This document shows, piece by piece, positions 28,352 to 37,074 of a stretch of DNA of 64,000 nucleotides (position 1 is the stretch's first letter; every line of letters begins with the position of its first letter). The notes below the pieces were generated by a model, which ran no database searches, was not told the origin of the DNA, and was given only the letters and a program-made list of their open reading frames with translations. The DNA is from Hoeflea algicola. Lineage in GTDB: Bacteria; Pseudomonadota; Alphaproteobacteria; Rhizobiales; Rhizobiaceae. Location of the stretch: positions 2,232,001-2,296,000 of the forward strand of contig NZ_JAOVZR010000001.1 in NCBI RefSeq assembly GCF_026619415.1. Direction: 5' to 3'. Made by a program: the position numbers and the translations under genes.

Positions 28352-28870
28352 ATGTCAGAACCCCGTCTCAACACCGTCAATCTCGCAGACCGCATGGCCA
28401 ATTCGGCCCAGTTCAAGGCGCTTTACGCCGAAGGAATGGGGCTGGTCGAGGAAACCGCGAATTATCTCGACGGACCGGGGCGAACCTCGTCGAAATCGCT
28501 GCCGCGCATCGCTGCTGTGCTTTACGCAGCAGAATCGATGCGTCTGACCACGCGGCTGATGCAGATGGCCTCCTGGTTGCTGCTCCAGCGCGCCGTCAAC
28601 AATGGCGAAATGAACCGCGACCAGGTCATGGCCGAAAAAAGCAAGGTCCGCCTCGACAGCTTCAATTGCGACCGCTCGGCGCCCGGTTGGGTCGATCTGC
28701 CCGAAAATTTCCGTGATCTGGTTGAACGCTCGCTGCGGATCCAGAATCGTGTCGCGATGCTCGACCGCGAAATCTACCGCCCGGAGGAAGCCGCAGCGAT
28801 CAAGCCTGACAATGAAAACTCGGTTCAGGCCCAGCAGCATCTCCTGCAGACGGTCTTCTCCAGACGTTGA
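28352..28870 (+). CDS. rcdA: RcdA-like regulator of CtrA degradation (DUF1465)
   Basis: 172-residue, all-helical DUF1465 protein. The family core is clear: FKALYAEGMGLVEETANYLDG and AESMRLTTRLMQMASWLLLQ, both also seen in Caulobacter RcdA, which is an adaptor that helps deliver CtrA and other substrates to ClpXP through CpdR/PopA. I start at ATG 28352 (MSEPRLNTVNLADRM). A perfect CtrA box lies upstream and a strong terminator downstream, so it is likely a single-gene, cell-cycle-timed unit. The exact role in this organism is inferred. Confidence 0.8.
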   Translation: MSEPRLNTVNLADRMANSAQFKALYAEGMGLVEETANYLDGPGRTSSKSLPRIAAVLYAAESMRLTTRLMQMASWLLLQRAVNNGEMNRDQVMAEKSKVRLDSFNCDRSAPGWVDLPENFRDLVERSLRIQNRVAMLDREIYRPEEAAAIKPDNENSVQAQQHLLQTVFSRR

Positions 28871-28924
28871 ACCGGTGCTGTGCTTGGGCAGACCTGCTTG
28901 AGCACGAACAACCAAGACAGTCAG

Positions 28925-28952
28925 GCCCGCACATCCGTTGCGGGCTTTTTTT
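28925..28952 (+). terminator. Rho-independent terminator of rcdA
   Basis: GCCCGC (28925-28930) pairs with GCGGGC (28940-28945), followed by a run of seven T. Confidence 0.85.
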
Positions 28953-29047
28953 GCGTGTGTGGCAGGGATATGAACGCCCAGGCATCCATCATTCGGACCA
29001 GACTATTTCGGATGGGCAGTGGCGGTCCGCACCGGGCCGGCAGACAC

Positions 29048-29077
29048 AAAAAAACCCGCCGAAACCGGCGGGTTTTG
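29048..29077. terminator. Terminator of rpmE (both orientations plausible)
   Basis: AAACCCGCCG and CGGCGGGTTT flank a short loop (29052-29074), with A-runs on the left and T on the right. On the minus strand it sits just past the rpmE stop and is followed by TTTTTTT. Confidence 0.88.
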
Positions 29078-29101
29078 ATCGTCCGGTTAAAACCGGAAAT
29101 C

Positions 29102-29323
29102 TTACAGGCTGAGGCCTTCGAAGCGCTTCTTGAACTTCGACAGGCGGCCACCGCGGTCCAGCATCTGCTGATTGCCGCCGGTCCATGCCGGATGTGACTT
29201 CGGGTCGATTTCCAGGTTCATGGTGTCGCCTTCAGCGCCCCAGGTCGACTGGGTCATGTATTCTGTGCCGTCGGTCATGACCACCTTGATCATGTGGTAT
29301 TCGGGATGGATGTTCGCCTTCAT
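29102..29323 (-). CDS. rpmE: 50S ribosomal protein L31
   Basis: 73 residues starting [19 protein letters not shown]. It is the zinc-independent C-minus form: the CxxC pair of classical L31 is absent. The family C-terminus [18 protein letters not shown] is intact. ATG 29323 was chosen; the frame continues upstream without L31 similarity. It is divergent from the ABC exporter gene. Confidence 0.95.
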   Translation of the reverse strand: MKANIHPEYHMIKVVMTDGTEYMTQSTWGAEGDTMNLEIDPKSHPAWTGGNQQMLDRGGRLSKFKKRFEGLSL

Positions 29324-29526
29324 TTTTTCGTCCTGCCGTTGGGAGGCCCCTGCGCAACAATGCTTGCGGCATATTGGCCAAACACATAAATGAAGCCGGT
29401 GTCCGTGTGGGCAACGGCTTTCCAATTCGATGGCGAGCCTATACATGAAGGCACCGTCGATAACAAGGGCCGCGTCTGTTTTTGCGAGCCCCTCACCGGC
29501 CGCCTACGCATAGCCCAGGAGAAGAC

Positions 29527-31344
29527 GTGGCAGATCAATCCAACACCCAACCGGCAGCGCGCCGTTCCGTGCGGCCGCTTACCCGGCTTTTCCCCTACAT
29601 CAAGCGCTATCCGCGACTTGTGCTGGGGGCCCTTGCCGCGCTGTTGGCAGCGGCGATCACCACCCTGACGCTTCCCACCGCCGTGCGCCGGATGATCGAT
29701 CACGGTTTTTCGGCTCAGGACGCGGGCTTCGTCAACAGCTACTTTTCCATGCTGGCGGCAATTGCCCTGTTGCTCGCACTTGCCTCGGCCTGTCGTTACT
29801 ATTTCGTCATCACGCTTGGCGAGCGCGTGGTCGCCGACATCCGCCGTGACGTGTTCGACCATGTCACCCGGCTGTCGGCTTCCTTTTACGACGCCAATCG
29901 GTCGGGCGAAATCATTTCACGGCTGACCGCCGACACCACCCAGATCAAGTCAACCGTCGGCGCCACCGCTTCGGTTGCCCTGCGCAACGTGATTCTGTGC
30001 GTGGGCGCAGGCGGCATGATGTTCATCACCTCGCCCAAGCTCTCGGGTTTGGTGCTCGCGGCCATTCCGCTGATCGTGTTTCCACTGGTTGGTTTTGGCC
30101 GCAAGGTGCGCAAGCGCTCGCGCATCGCACAGGATACCCTTGCTGAAGCGATGACCTTTGCCGGAGAGGCGATCGGCGCCACTCGAACAGTGCAGGCCTT
30201 CAATACCGAGGCCCACGCCCAGGCGAGCTTCGGCGAGGCGGTCGAAACCTCCTTTGGTGCTGCCCGCAAATCAATCCTGGCCCGCTCCGTGCTGACCGGC
30301 TTTGCTATCGCCATGGCATTCGGCTCAGTGGTAGCGGTGCTCTGGTACGGGGCGCAATCGGTGCTGTCAGGCGAACTGACACCGGGAACCCTCGGCCAGT
30401 TCCTGCTGTATTCGGTGTTTGCCGCAGGAAGCCTTGGCGCACTGTCGGAAGTCTGGGGCGAACTTTCACAAGCCGCCGGCGCCGCCGAACGGTTGAGCGA
30501 ACTGCTCGATGAAGTGCCGGAGATCCGGGCACCCGCAAACCCCACGCGCCTGCCCAATCCGCCGATTGGCGATATCCGTTTCGACAACGTACGTTTTGCC
30601 TATCCGGCACGGCCCGGCACCTCGGCGCTCACCGGCGCCAGCTTTCATGTCAGGCCCGGCGAAACCGTCGCCGTGGTCGGAGCATCAGGTGCCGGAAAGT
30701 CGACCCTGTTTTCACTGATCCTGCGATTTTACGACGCCACCGCCGGCAAGGTAATGATCGATGAAGTCGACATCCGGGAGGCCGACCCCACGGATGTTCG
30801 CGACCGCATCGCGCTGGTGCCGCAGGACGTGACCATCTTCGCCGGCAGTGTTGGCGACAACATTGCCTTCGGCAGGGCTGACGCCAGCCAGGCAGACATC
30901 GAGGCCGCAGCCCGCGCGGCACAAGCTCATGAGTTCATCCTAGCGCTGGATCAGGGATACGCCACCCCGGTTGGCGAACGCGGCATCACCTTGTCGGGCG
31001 GCCAGCGCCAGCGGGTTGCCATTGCCCGCGCCATCCTGCGCGATGCACCGATCCTGCTGCTTGATGAAGCCACCTCGGCGCTGGATGCGGAAAGCGAGAC
31101 CCTGGTGCAAAAGGCGCTGGAAGGGCTGATGCAGAACCGTACGACCATCGTCATCGCCCACCGGCTGGCAACAGTACTTCGCGCCGACCGCATTCTGGTG
31201 ATGGACAAGGGCAGGATCATAGAAGAGGGCAATCACACCGAACTGGTGGCGCGCGGTGGTCTCTATGCCCGTCTGGCACGCCTGCAGTTTGAACTAGGCG
31301 CCGAAGCGCTGACCCCGAATACTGCGGCAACCGAAGCGGGCTGA
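29527..31344 (+). CDS. ABC transporter, fused permease and ATPase (MsbA/ABCB-type exporter)
   Basis: 605 residues. An N-terminal six-helix exporter domain covers roughly residues 20-310; the nucleotide-binding domain shows Walker A GASGAGKST, the Q-loop VPQDVTIFAG, signature LSGGQRQRVAIARA, Walker B ILLLDEATSALD and the IVIAHRLATV switch His. I start at GTG 29527 (VADQSNTQPAARRS), which has AGGAGA four bases upstream. Half-transporter, expected to act as a homodimer; cargo (lipid or drug) unknown. Divergent from rpmE. Confidence 0.92.
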   Translation: MADQSNTQPAARRSVRPLTRLFPYIKRYPRLVLGALAALLAAAITTLTLPTAVRRMIDHGFSAQDAGFVNSYFSMLAAIALLLALASACRYYFVITLGERVVADIRRDVFDHVTRLSASFYDANRSGEIISRLTADTTQIKSTVGATASVALRNVILCVGAGGMMFITSPKLSGLVLAAIPLIVFPLVGFGRKVRKRSRIAQDTLAEAMTFAGEAIGATRTVQAFNTEAHAQASFGEAVETSFGAARKSILARSVLTGFAIAMAFGSVVAVLWYGAQSVLSGELTPGTLGQFLLYSVFAAGSLGALSEVWGELSQAAGAAERLSELLDEVPEIRAPANPTRLPNPPIGDIRFDNVRFAYPARPGTSALTGASFHVRPGETVAVVGASGAGKSTLFSLILRFYDATAGKVMIDEVDIREADPTDVRDRIALVPQDVTIFAGSVGDNIAFGRADASQADIEAAARAAQAHEFILALDQGYATPVGERGITLSGGQRQRVAIARAILRDAPILLLDEATSALDAESETLVQKALEGLMQNRTTIVIAHRLATVLRADRILVMDKGRIIEEGNHTELVARGGLYARLARLQFELGAEALTPNTAATEAG

Positions 31345-31360
31345 GTCTCCAAACCACGAC

Positions 31361-31385
31361 CCGAGCCTGCTCAAACCGGGCTCGG
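31361..31385 (+). terminator. Hairpin after the ABC exporter
   Basis: CCGAGCC (31361-31367) pairs with GGGCTCGG (31378-31385). It lacks a U-run and is a weak candidate. Nothing else is assignable in the 250 bases before the desaturase gene. Confidence 0.4.
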
Positions 31386-31597
31386 CTCCGACTGACCTGA
31401 CTATATCACTCTGCCGTGTTTCTTGGGATCGGGAGACTGCTTTTGCGTCGCGAGGCGAACACGCGCCACTACAGCCCGTAACAATCTTGTGAAATCCCTC
31501 AAATCAGGGTAAATAGCCTTTGTTCGTCTGGAAGCCACGCGGGAGACGGGACCTTGTCCGCGGGCTATAACAGGAACATTCAGAAGGTGTATCCACA

Positions 31598-32512
31598 ATG
31601 CGGAATGACGCGGAGTGGCGGACCCTGCTCTTGGCAGGCGTTTGCTATACTGTGTGGTTTTTGCTGGCGTTTGGGTGGGCTGACCTACCGGACACGTTAC
31701 GTGTCCTTTTCATGATCCCCATCATCACGCTGCATTCCTCGCTTCAACACGAATTTTTACACGGTCACCCATTCAGGAACCAAAAATTAAACGATCTTCT
31801 GATCGCGCCACCAATCGGAGTGCTGGTGCCCTACCTGCGCTTCAAATCCTGCCATCTTACCCACCACATCAATGAAAACATCACCGACCCCTATGACGAT
31901 CCGGAGAGCTATTATCTCGACCGGCAGGTATGGGCATCGGTTCCTGCCTGGCTCAAGCGCCTGCTGGTTGCCAACAACACCCTGACCGGACGCATGACCC
32001 TCGGCCCTGCACTGGCCACCGTGGGCTTCATCCGCAGCGAATATGGCCGGGTGAGAAACGGCGACCGGTCGATCATCTGGATCTGGGCAAGGCACCTCAT
32101 TGCCGTCGCACTGCTGTTCTGGCTTGTTGCCCGCTATGGCAGCCTGCACCCCGCAGCCTATTTCATTGCCGCCTATTTCGGCATGGGACTGCTGATGGTG
32201 CGCTCATTCATCGAACACCAAGCCGTCGAGAAAGCCAATCAGCGCTCGGTGATCATCGAGACCAGCGGACCATTGAGCCTGCTGTTTCTCAACAACAACT
32301 ACCACTCGGTGCATCACGCCTATCCCTCACTTGCCTGGTACCGTATTCCCGAGTTCTTCCGGGAAAACAGGGCGCGATTCCTGCGCATGAATGGCGGCTA
32401 CCGTTTTGAGAGCTACTGGGAGGTGTTTCGCCGTTTCGGCTTCCGGCCCAAGGAACCGGTCGCCTATCCGATGGAACCCAACCGCACGCGCCGCAACGGC
32501 GACGGCCAATGA
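31598..32512 (+). CDS. Fatty acid desaturase family protein
   Basis: 304-residue integral membrane di-iron protein with the three His boxes: HEFLHGHPF (near residue 51), HLTHHINEN (near residue 86) and HSVHHAYPS (near residue 237), set between hydrophobic segments. Such enzymes act on acyl lipids, carotenoids or similar hydrophobic substrates; the second H-box lacks the usual acyl-CoA context, so substrate is open. Its stop overlaps the start of the PhnD-like gene (ATGA). Confidence 0.88.
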   Translation: MRNDAEWRTLLLAGVCYTVWFLLAFGWADLPDTLRVLFMIPIITLHSSLQHEFLHGHPFRNQKLNDLLIAPPIGVLVPYLRFKSCHLTHHINENITDPYDDPESYYLDRQVWASVPAWLKRLLVANNTLTGRMTLGPALATVGFIRSEYGRVRNGDRSIIWIWARHLIAVALLFWLVARYGSLHPAAYFIAAYFGMGLLMVRSFIEHQAVEKANQRSVIIETSGPLSLLFLNNNYHSVHHAYPSLAWYRIPEFFRENRARFLRMNGGYRFESYWEVFRRFGFRPKEPVAYPMEPNRTRRNGDGQ

Positions 32513-33327
32513 AGTTGCCGCGACCGGAAGGCGACGCCACAACCGGCGTTGCCTCGTTACCCATGTATGACTGGCCTGAAATCCGCGCAGCAACCGATGC
32601 GCTGTGGACAGCGATCCGCCAGCAATTGCGAAACATCGGCATCGCTGCGCCTTTCCTATTGGAGCGCAGTGATGACCCCGAGCCGCTCTGGCGCCATCCG
32701 GGCCTGGTTCTGTCGCAGACCTGCGGTTTTCCCTACGCCAATGGACTGGCCGGCAAGGTTGCTTTGATCGGCGCACCAGCCCACGCCGTTACCGGTGCCG
32801 CGCCTGGCCGCTATTTCAGCGTGCTGGTTGCGCGCAAAGCCGACGCAGCGCCCACAATGGCTGACCTGGCGGATCGGCGCTTTGCCTACAACATGACCCA
32901 TTCCCAGTCCGGCTTCGCCGCCCCGGTGCGGCTGCTGGCAGCAGGAGGGCATGCCTCGCGCCCGCAGCCATTACAGACAGGCGCACACCGCGCCTCGATC
33001 CACGCAGTGGCCAGGGGCGAGGCCGACTGGGCCGCAATCGACGCCGTGACATGGGAACTGGCCAAGCGTCACGATGCGGCGGCAGACGAGTTGCAGGTCT
33101 TCAGCAGAACGCCAGAGACCCCGGCGCTGCCGCTGATTGCCAGCATCCGCTACGCCGATCAAGCGGAAGCCATCGCCAGTGCAAACGAGGTTGCCTTCAG
33201 CTCTCTGCCCGCCGGCATCCGCGATGCGACGCTGGTCACCGGGTTGGCACGGGTCAAACAGTCAGATTATGCGGCCCTGGCAATACCGGTTCCCGCACAC
33301 GAGGCGCTGCCCGGCTTGAGCATATGA
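32509..33327 (+). CDS. PhnD-like periplasmic-binding-fold protein without signal peptide
   Basis: 272 residues similar to the PhnD/SsuA/transferrin substrate-binding family: ASLPMYDWPEIRAATDALW at the start, then LSQTCGFPY, DLADRRFAYNMTHSQSGFAAP, and GEADWAAIDAVTW. No signal peptide or lipobox is visible, and no ABC permease or ATPase is nearby. It may therefore act in the cytoplasm or be a solo binding protein. It is translationally coupled (ATGA) to the desaturase, implying a shared role, possibly with a phosphonate-like or anionic ligand. Confidence 0.8.
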   Translation: MKLPRPEGDATTGVASLPMYDWPEIRAATDALWTAIRQQLRNIGIAAPFLLERSDDPEPLWRHPGLVLSQTCGFPYANGLAGKVALIGAPAHAVTGAAPGRYFSVLVARKADAAPTMADLADRRFAYNMTHSQSGFAAPVRLLAAGGHASRPQPLQTGAHRASIHAVARGEADWAAIDAVTWELAKRHDAAADELQVFSRTPETPALPLIASIRYADQAEAIASANEVAFSSLPAGIRDATLVTGLARVKQSDYAALAIPVPAHEALPGLSI

Positions 33328-33348
33328 CGACCTAATTCGACGCCGGAA

Positions 33349-34380
33349 TCAGCGTTCAGTCAGCTTGAGCTCGATACGCCGATTGGTGGCGCGATCAGCA
33401 TCGGTATCGCCTTCGGCGATCGGCTGGAATTCGCCAAAACCGGCGGCCACCAGCCGGTTGGCCGGCACCCCTTGGGAGACCAGGTATTTGACCACCGATG
33501 TCGCACGCGCACTGGAAAGCTCCCAGTTGTCGGCATAGCGGCCATTGCCCGACAACGGCACATCGTCGGTATGGCCGTCGACACGAAGCACCCAGTTGAT
33601 CTCCTCGGGAATTTCCCGCGCCAGTTCGTTGATCGCCGTTGCCAGTTTGGCCATCTGCTCCTTACCGGCGGCATTGAGCTCGTTACCGCCCGAGGGAAAC
33701 AGCACTTCCGACTGGAACACAAACCGGTCACCGACGACCCGCACATCCTCACGGCTCGCCAGGATTTCACGCAAGCGTCCGAAAAAGTCAGAGCGGTAGC
33801 GGTTGAGTTCCTGCACCCGCTGCGCCAGCGCCACGTTCAACCGTCTTCCCAGATCAGCGATTCTGGCCTGTGTCTGCCGGTCCTTGCTTTCGGAAACCTC
33901 GAGTGCGTCTTCGAGAGCGGCGAGCTGGGTTCTCAACGCCGAAATCTGTTGATTGAGCAACTCCACCTGGCTGAGCGCGCGTTGTGAGACCTTCTTTTCG
34001 GAGTTCAGTGTTTCGGTCAAAATCCCGATCTTGTTCTCCGCGGCCGCGCTGGCGCCCGACCCACTGGCAAGCAATTCCTGCAATCGCGACCGGTCGGCTT
34101 CCGCTTCCGACAAGGAGGCCATCATATTGGCCAGGTTGTCCTCGAGATCCTGTTTTCCGGAACGCTCGAGCGCCAGAAGCTGGGTCAGTTCATTGATCTG
34201 ACTGTTGAGCCGGTTGAGCACCTGGTCACGGCCGGAAATTTCACGCGAGAGGAAAAACTGTGCCAACACGAACACGGTAAGCAGGAACATGATCGCCAGC
34301 AGCAGCGTCGACAGCGCGTCGACAAAGCCGGGCCAGTAATCGACCGTCCGCTCCCGTCGCCGGTTTCGCGCCAGCGCCAT
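33349..34380 (-). CDS. MotB/OmpA-type peptidoglycan-binding stator subunit
   Basis: 343 residues: one N-terminal membrane helix (DYWPGFVDALSTLLLAIMFL) with Asp21 in the position of the MotB proton-carrying Asp, a long coiled coil (about residues 45-180), and a C-terminal OmpA-like domain (LRVDGHTDDVPLSG, NWELSSARATSVVKYL, NRRIELKLTER). It is paired with a MotA/TolQ-like gene 3 bases upstream. No other flagellar or Tol gene is present, so this is a non-flagellar, proton-driven envelope complex of unknown task. Confidence 0.85.
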   Translation of the reverse strand: MALARNRRRERTVDYWPGFVDALSTLLLAIMFLLTVFVLAQFFLSREISGRDQVLNRLNSQINELTQLLALERSGKQDLEDNLANMMASLSEAEADRSRLQELLASGSGASAAAENKIGILTETLNSEKKVSQRALSQVELLNQQISALRTQLAALEDALEVSESKDRQTQARIADLGRRLNVALAQRVQELNRYRSDFFGRLREILASREDVRVVGDRFVFQSEVLFPSGGNELNAAGKEQMAKLATAINELAREIPEEINWVLRVDGHTDDVPLSGNGRYADNWELSSARATSVVKYLVSQGVPANRLVAAGFGEFQPIAEGDTDADRATNRRIELKLTER

Positions 34381-34383
34381 GGT

Positions 34384-35406
34384 CTATTTGTCTCCAAGCT
34401 TATCGGCGAGCTTGTCCAGCGTCTCGCGCATCCGACGCGATTCGACCTGCTGCGCCTCGATCCAGTCCCTGAGCATCTGTTGTTCGTTGCGCATGTTTTT
34501 CACCAGGCCCTGAATACCTTCGGCAAGGCTCGCCATGGCCGCCGTGGTTCGCGGCGTCACGCCGGAATCCTGTGACAAAGTCTGCATCCGTTCGGTCAGC
34601 ATCCGGATCTCTTCGGCGGCCGCCGTGCCATCGGCGGGCACGGCCATGCCGGAATCCAGATCCGTCATGGTCGACAGCCAGTTTTCAAGTTCGGTGTAAA
34701 ACCGGTTCTGCGCCCGCCCCGCCTGCAGATCTAGGAATCCCAGCACCAGCGAACCGGCAAGGCCGAACAGCGAGGAGGAAAATGCCGTTCCCATGCCGTC
34801 CAGTGGCGCCGACAATCCGGTTTTCAGCGTCGACAGCAAGTCCTCGGTGCCGCCGGAGCCGGGGTTGAGCGACTGGATCACCTGATTGATCGAACCGATG
34901 GTACCGAGCAAACCCCAGAATGTTCCGAGCAGGCCCAAAAATACCAGCAACCCGATCAGGTAGCGCGAGGTGTCGCGTGATTCGTCAAGCCGGGTGGCGA
35001 TCGAATCAAGGATCGAGCGAAGCGACGTCGTCGACAGCGCCATTTCCTGACGCCGCCCGATCAGCGCCCGCATCGGCGCCAACAACACCGGATCGCGGCC
35101 AACTTTCTCCGCGTCCCCGGTAGCCCTGAGCGAATTTACCCACCGCACCTCGGGGCGAAGCCTCAGCACATGGGTGAACACCAGCAACACGCCAACCGCG
35201 AGAACCCCCAGGATCAGGCCATTGAGCCCCGGATTGGCAAGAAAGGCATCATGAATCTGCCGGTAAAGAATCGCGGCGACGAATCCGGAGAGGATGAGAA
35301 ATATCATCATGCTCCAGAAAAAAACCAACGGGCTTGAGAGCTTGTGAGGATCCGCGCCGCTACCGTCCTCGGAGATGCCCCATCCAGACAATGTCAGTTT
35401 TGCCAT
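34384..35406 (-). CDS. MotA/TolQ/ExbB-type proton channel family protein
   Basis: 340 residues with two N-terminal membrane segments (VFFWSMMIFLILSGFVAAI and ILGVLAVGVLLVFTHVL), then the family's TolQ-like pair in the middle (LIGLLVFLGLLGTFWGLLGT and GMGTAFSSSLFGLAGSLVL) and a coiled-coil C-terminal tail. I start at ATG 35406 (MAKLTLSGWG). It is the channel partner of the MotB-like protein and lies next to suhB. Confidence 0.85.
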   Translation of the reverse strand: MAKLTLSGWGISEDGSGADPHKLSSPLVFFWSMMIFLILSGFVAAILYRQIHDAFLANPGLNGLILGVLAVGVLLVFTHVLRLRPEVRWVNSLRATGDAEKVGRDPVLLAPMRALIGRRQEMALSTTSLRSILDSIATRLDESRDTSRYLIGLLVFLGLLGTFWGLLGTIGSINQVIQSLNPGSGGTEDLLSTLKTGLSAPLDGMGTAFSSSLFGLAGSLVLGFLDLQAGRAQNRFYTELENWLSTMTDLDSGMAVPADGTAAAEEIRMLTERMQTLSQDSGVTPRTTAAMASLAEGIQGLVKNMRNEQQMLRDWIEAQQVESRRMRETLDKLADKLGDK

Positions 35407-35434
35407 GCTTGTCCGTCCCGGCCTTTGTCTAGCT

Positions 35435-36313
35435 TCAACTGTTGCCGCGAACACTAACCGATAATATGGCGGAATTGAAAGCGCGCCGGAAAAACAACCT
35501 CATGCCGGCTTGCTCAGGCTTTCGGAACAGGCCTTTGCACCAGTTCCAGAACGCCCTTGAGGATATACTCGTTACCGGCTGCGATGGAGCGTGTACCGAA
35601 CATGTCGGTTCCCCCTTCGTGTCGGCAATAAAACCGCCGGCTTCGCGGATCAGGATCATGCCCGCAGCCATATCCCAGGCTTCAAGCGGCTTTTCCCAGA
35701 ACCCGTCAAGCCGCCCGGCCGCAACATAGGCCAGGTCCAGCGCCGCGGCCCCGAACCGGCGGATACCGGCGCATTCACCCATGATGTGGCGCAGCTCGAC
35801 CAGAAAGTTGCCGTGATGGCCACGTCCGAGATGAGGCACACCGGTGCCAATCACCGCGTCCGACATCGCCTTGCGGCCGGCAACCCGCAGGCGTCGGTCG
35901 TTGAGGAATGCCCCGCCACCACGTTCAGCGGTGTAGAGCTCGTCCGTGGAGGGGTTGTAGATAACCCCCGCCACGATCTCGCCATTGCGTTCAAGCGCAA
36001 TCGAAACCGCAAAATGCGGAATGCCGTGCAGAAAATTGGTGGTGCCATCGAGCGGGTCAACGATCCAGCGGTGGGCGCCGTCGGTGCCCGCCATCTCGAT
36101 GCTTTCCTCACCCAGGAATCCATAGGTGGGACGCGCACGCAACAATTCGGTCTTGATGATCGACTCGGCCTTGCGGTCAGCCTGGGTGACATAGTCGCCC
36201 GGCCCCTTGAGCGAGACCTGCAGGTTCTGCACCTCGCCGAAGTCGCGCGCAAGCGAGCGCCCGGCTTTCAGCGCCGACTGCACCATCACGTTGAGAAGGG
36301 CTGAACGCGCCAT
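35435..36313 (-). CDS. suhB: Inositol monophosphatase family protein (SuhB-like), C-terminus frameshifted
   Basis: As written, the frame ends at 35435, but the last ~53 residues are not family-like. One C is missing from the C5 run at 35611-35615. Restoring it yields GGTDMFGTRSIAAGNEYIL and a stop at 35514, giving a normal ~266-residue enzyme. Mg-binding motifs are intact: GEESIE, WIVDPLDGTTNF, and WDMAAGMILIREAGG. It hydrolyses myo-inositol phosphate and, in enteric bacteria, also helps Nus-dependent rRNA transcription. It follows efp by 77 bases. Confidence 0.85.
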   Translation of the reverse strand: MARSALLNVMVQSALKAGRSLARDFGEVQNLQVSLKGPGDYVTQADRKAESIIKTELLRARPTYGFLGEESIEMAGTDGAHRWIVDPLDGTTNFLHGIPHFAVSIALERNGEIVAGVIYNPSTDELYTAERGGGAFLNDRRLRVAGRKAMSDAVIGTGVPHLGRGHHGNFLVELRHIMGECAGIRRFGAAALDLAYVAAGRLDGFWEKPLEAWDMAAGMILIREAGGFIADTKGEPTCSVHAPSQPVTSISSRAFWNWCKGLFRKPEQAGMRLFFRRAFNSAILSVSVRGNS

Positions 36314-36390
36314 CTATATCATTCCTTGGTTTTTGCGACCGGGGTTATGCGACCGGCCGGCGCCTCGCGCCAACCATCCGATCGAACGAT

Positions 36391-36954
36391 TTATTCGGCG
36401 CGGCGCAAATAGGTCAGTTCGTTGGTGTCTACCACAACCCGTTCACCCGACGAGATAAACGGCGGAACCAGGATGCGCACACCGTTTTCAAGAATGGCCG
36501 GCTTGTAAGACGATGCCGCTGTCTGTCCCTTGACCACAGGATCCGCCTCGGCAATCGCCAGGGTCACATGATCAGGAAGCGCGATGCCGATCGGTCGTTC
36601 ATCGTACAATTCCACCGTCACCATCATGCCGTCCTGCAGGAAGGCGCGGCGATCACCGACAAATTCCTTCTGCAGTTCAAGCTGCTCGTAGCTTTCCAGA
36701 TCCATGAACACCAGCGCCTCGCCCTGTTCGTAGAGGAACTGAAAGTCCTTCTGTTCAAGCCGGATGCGCTCGACCGTCTCCGAGGCCCGGAAACGCTCGT
36801 TGAGCTTGGTACCGTCGATCAGGTTTTTCATTTCCACCTGATTGAAGGCGCCGCCCTTGCCGGGCTTCACCGCGTTGGTTTTGACCACTGCCCACAGGCC
36901 GCCATTGTGCTCAAGCACGTTACCGGGGCGAATTTCATTTCCGTTGATTTTCAT
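36391..36954 (-). CDS. efp: Elongation factor P
   Basis: 187 residues. The N-terminal KOW-like domain contains the loop [11 protein letters not shown], in which Lys33 is the site usually modified by EpmA; the two OB domains follow, ending in [19 protein letters not shown] relieves ribosome stalling at polyproline. No epmA is seen in this window. ATG 36954 ([14 protein letters not shown]) was chosen over an upstream in-frame extension without similarity. Confidence 0.95.
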   Translation of the reverse strand: MKINGNEIRPGNVLEHNGGLWAVVKTNAVKPGKGGAFNQVEMKNLIDGTKLNERFRASETVERIRLEQKDFQFLYEQGEALVFMDLESYEQLELQKEFVGDRRAFLQDGMMVTVELYDERPIGIALPDHVTLAIAEADPVVKGQTAASSYKPAILENGVRILVPPFISSGERVVVDTNELTYLRRAE

Positions 36955-37074
36955 GAAAGCGTTCCGCGTCAAGCTTGTCCGGGCCGACATTCGGCGCGGT
37001 TTGGCGGCTTCAAGACCACAATTGGCGCGGCTTTTCAAGCCTGCCCCAATCTCGACCGGCCGCAATCACCTGAT

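Noticed and set aside
31401..31598. Minus-strand frame upstream of the desaturase (65 codons)
   Set aside because: No ribosome site, no family similarity I recognise, and it would occupy the promoter region of the desaturase.
33349..35406. Possible Zorya anti-phage system (ZorA/ZorB-like proteins)
   Set aside because: The MotA/MotB-like pair resembles ZorAB in layout, but no ZorC, ZorD or ZorE-like gene lies beside it; neighbours are suhB and efp. It reads as a housekeeping envelope complex.
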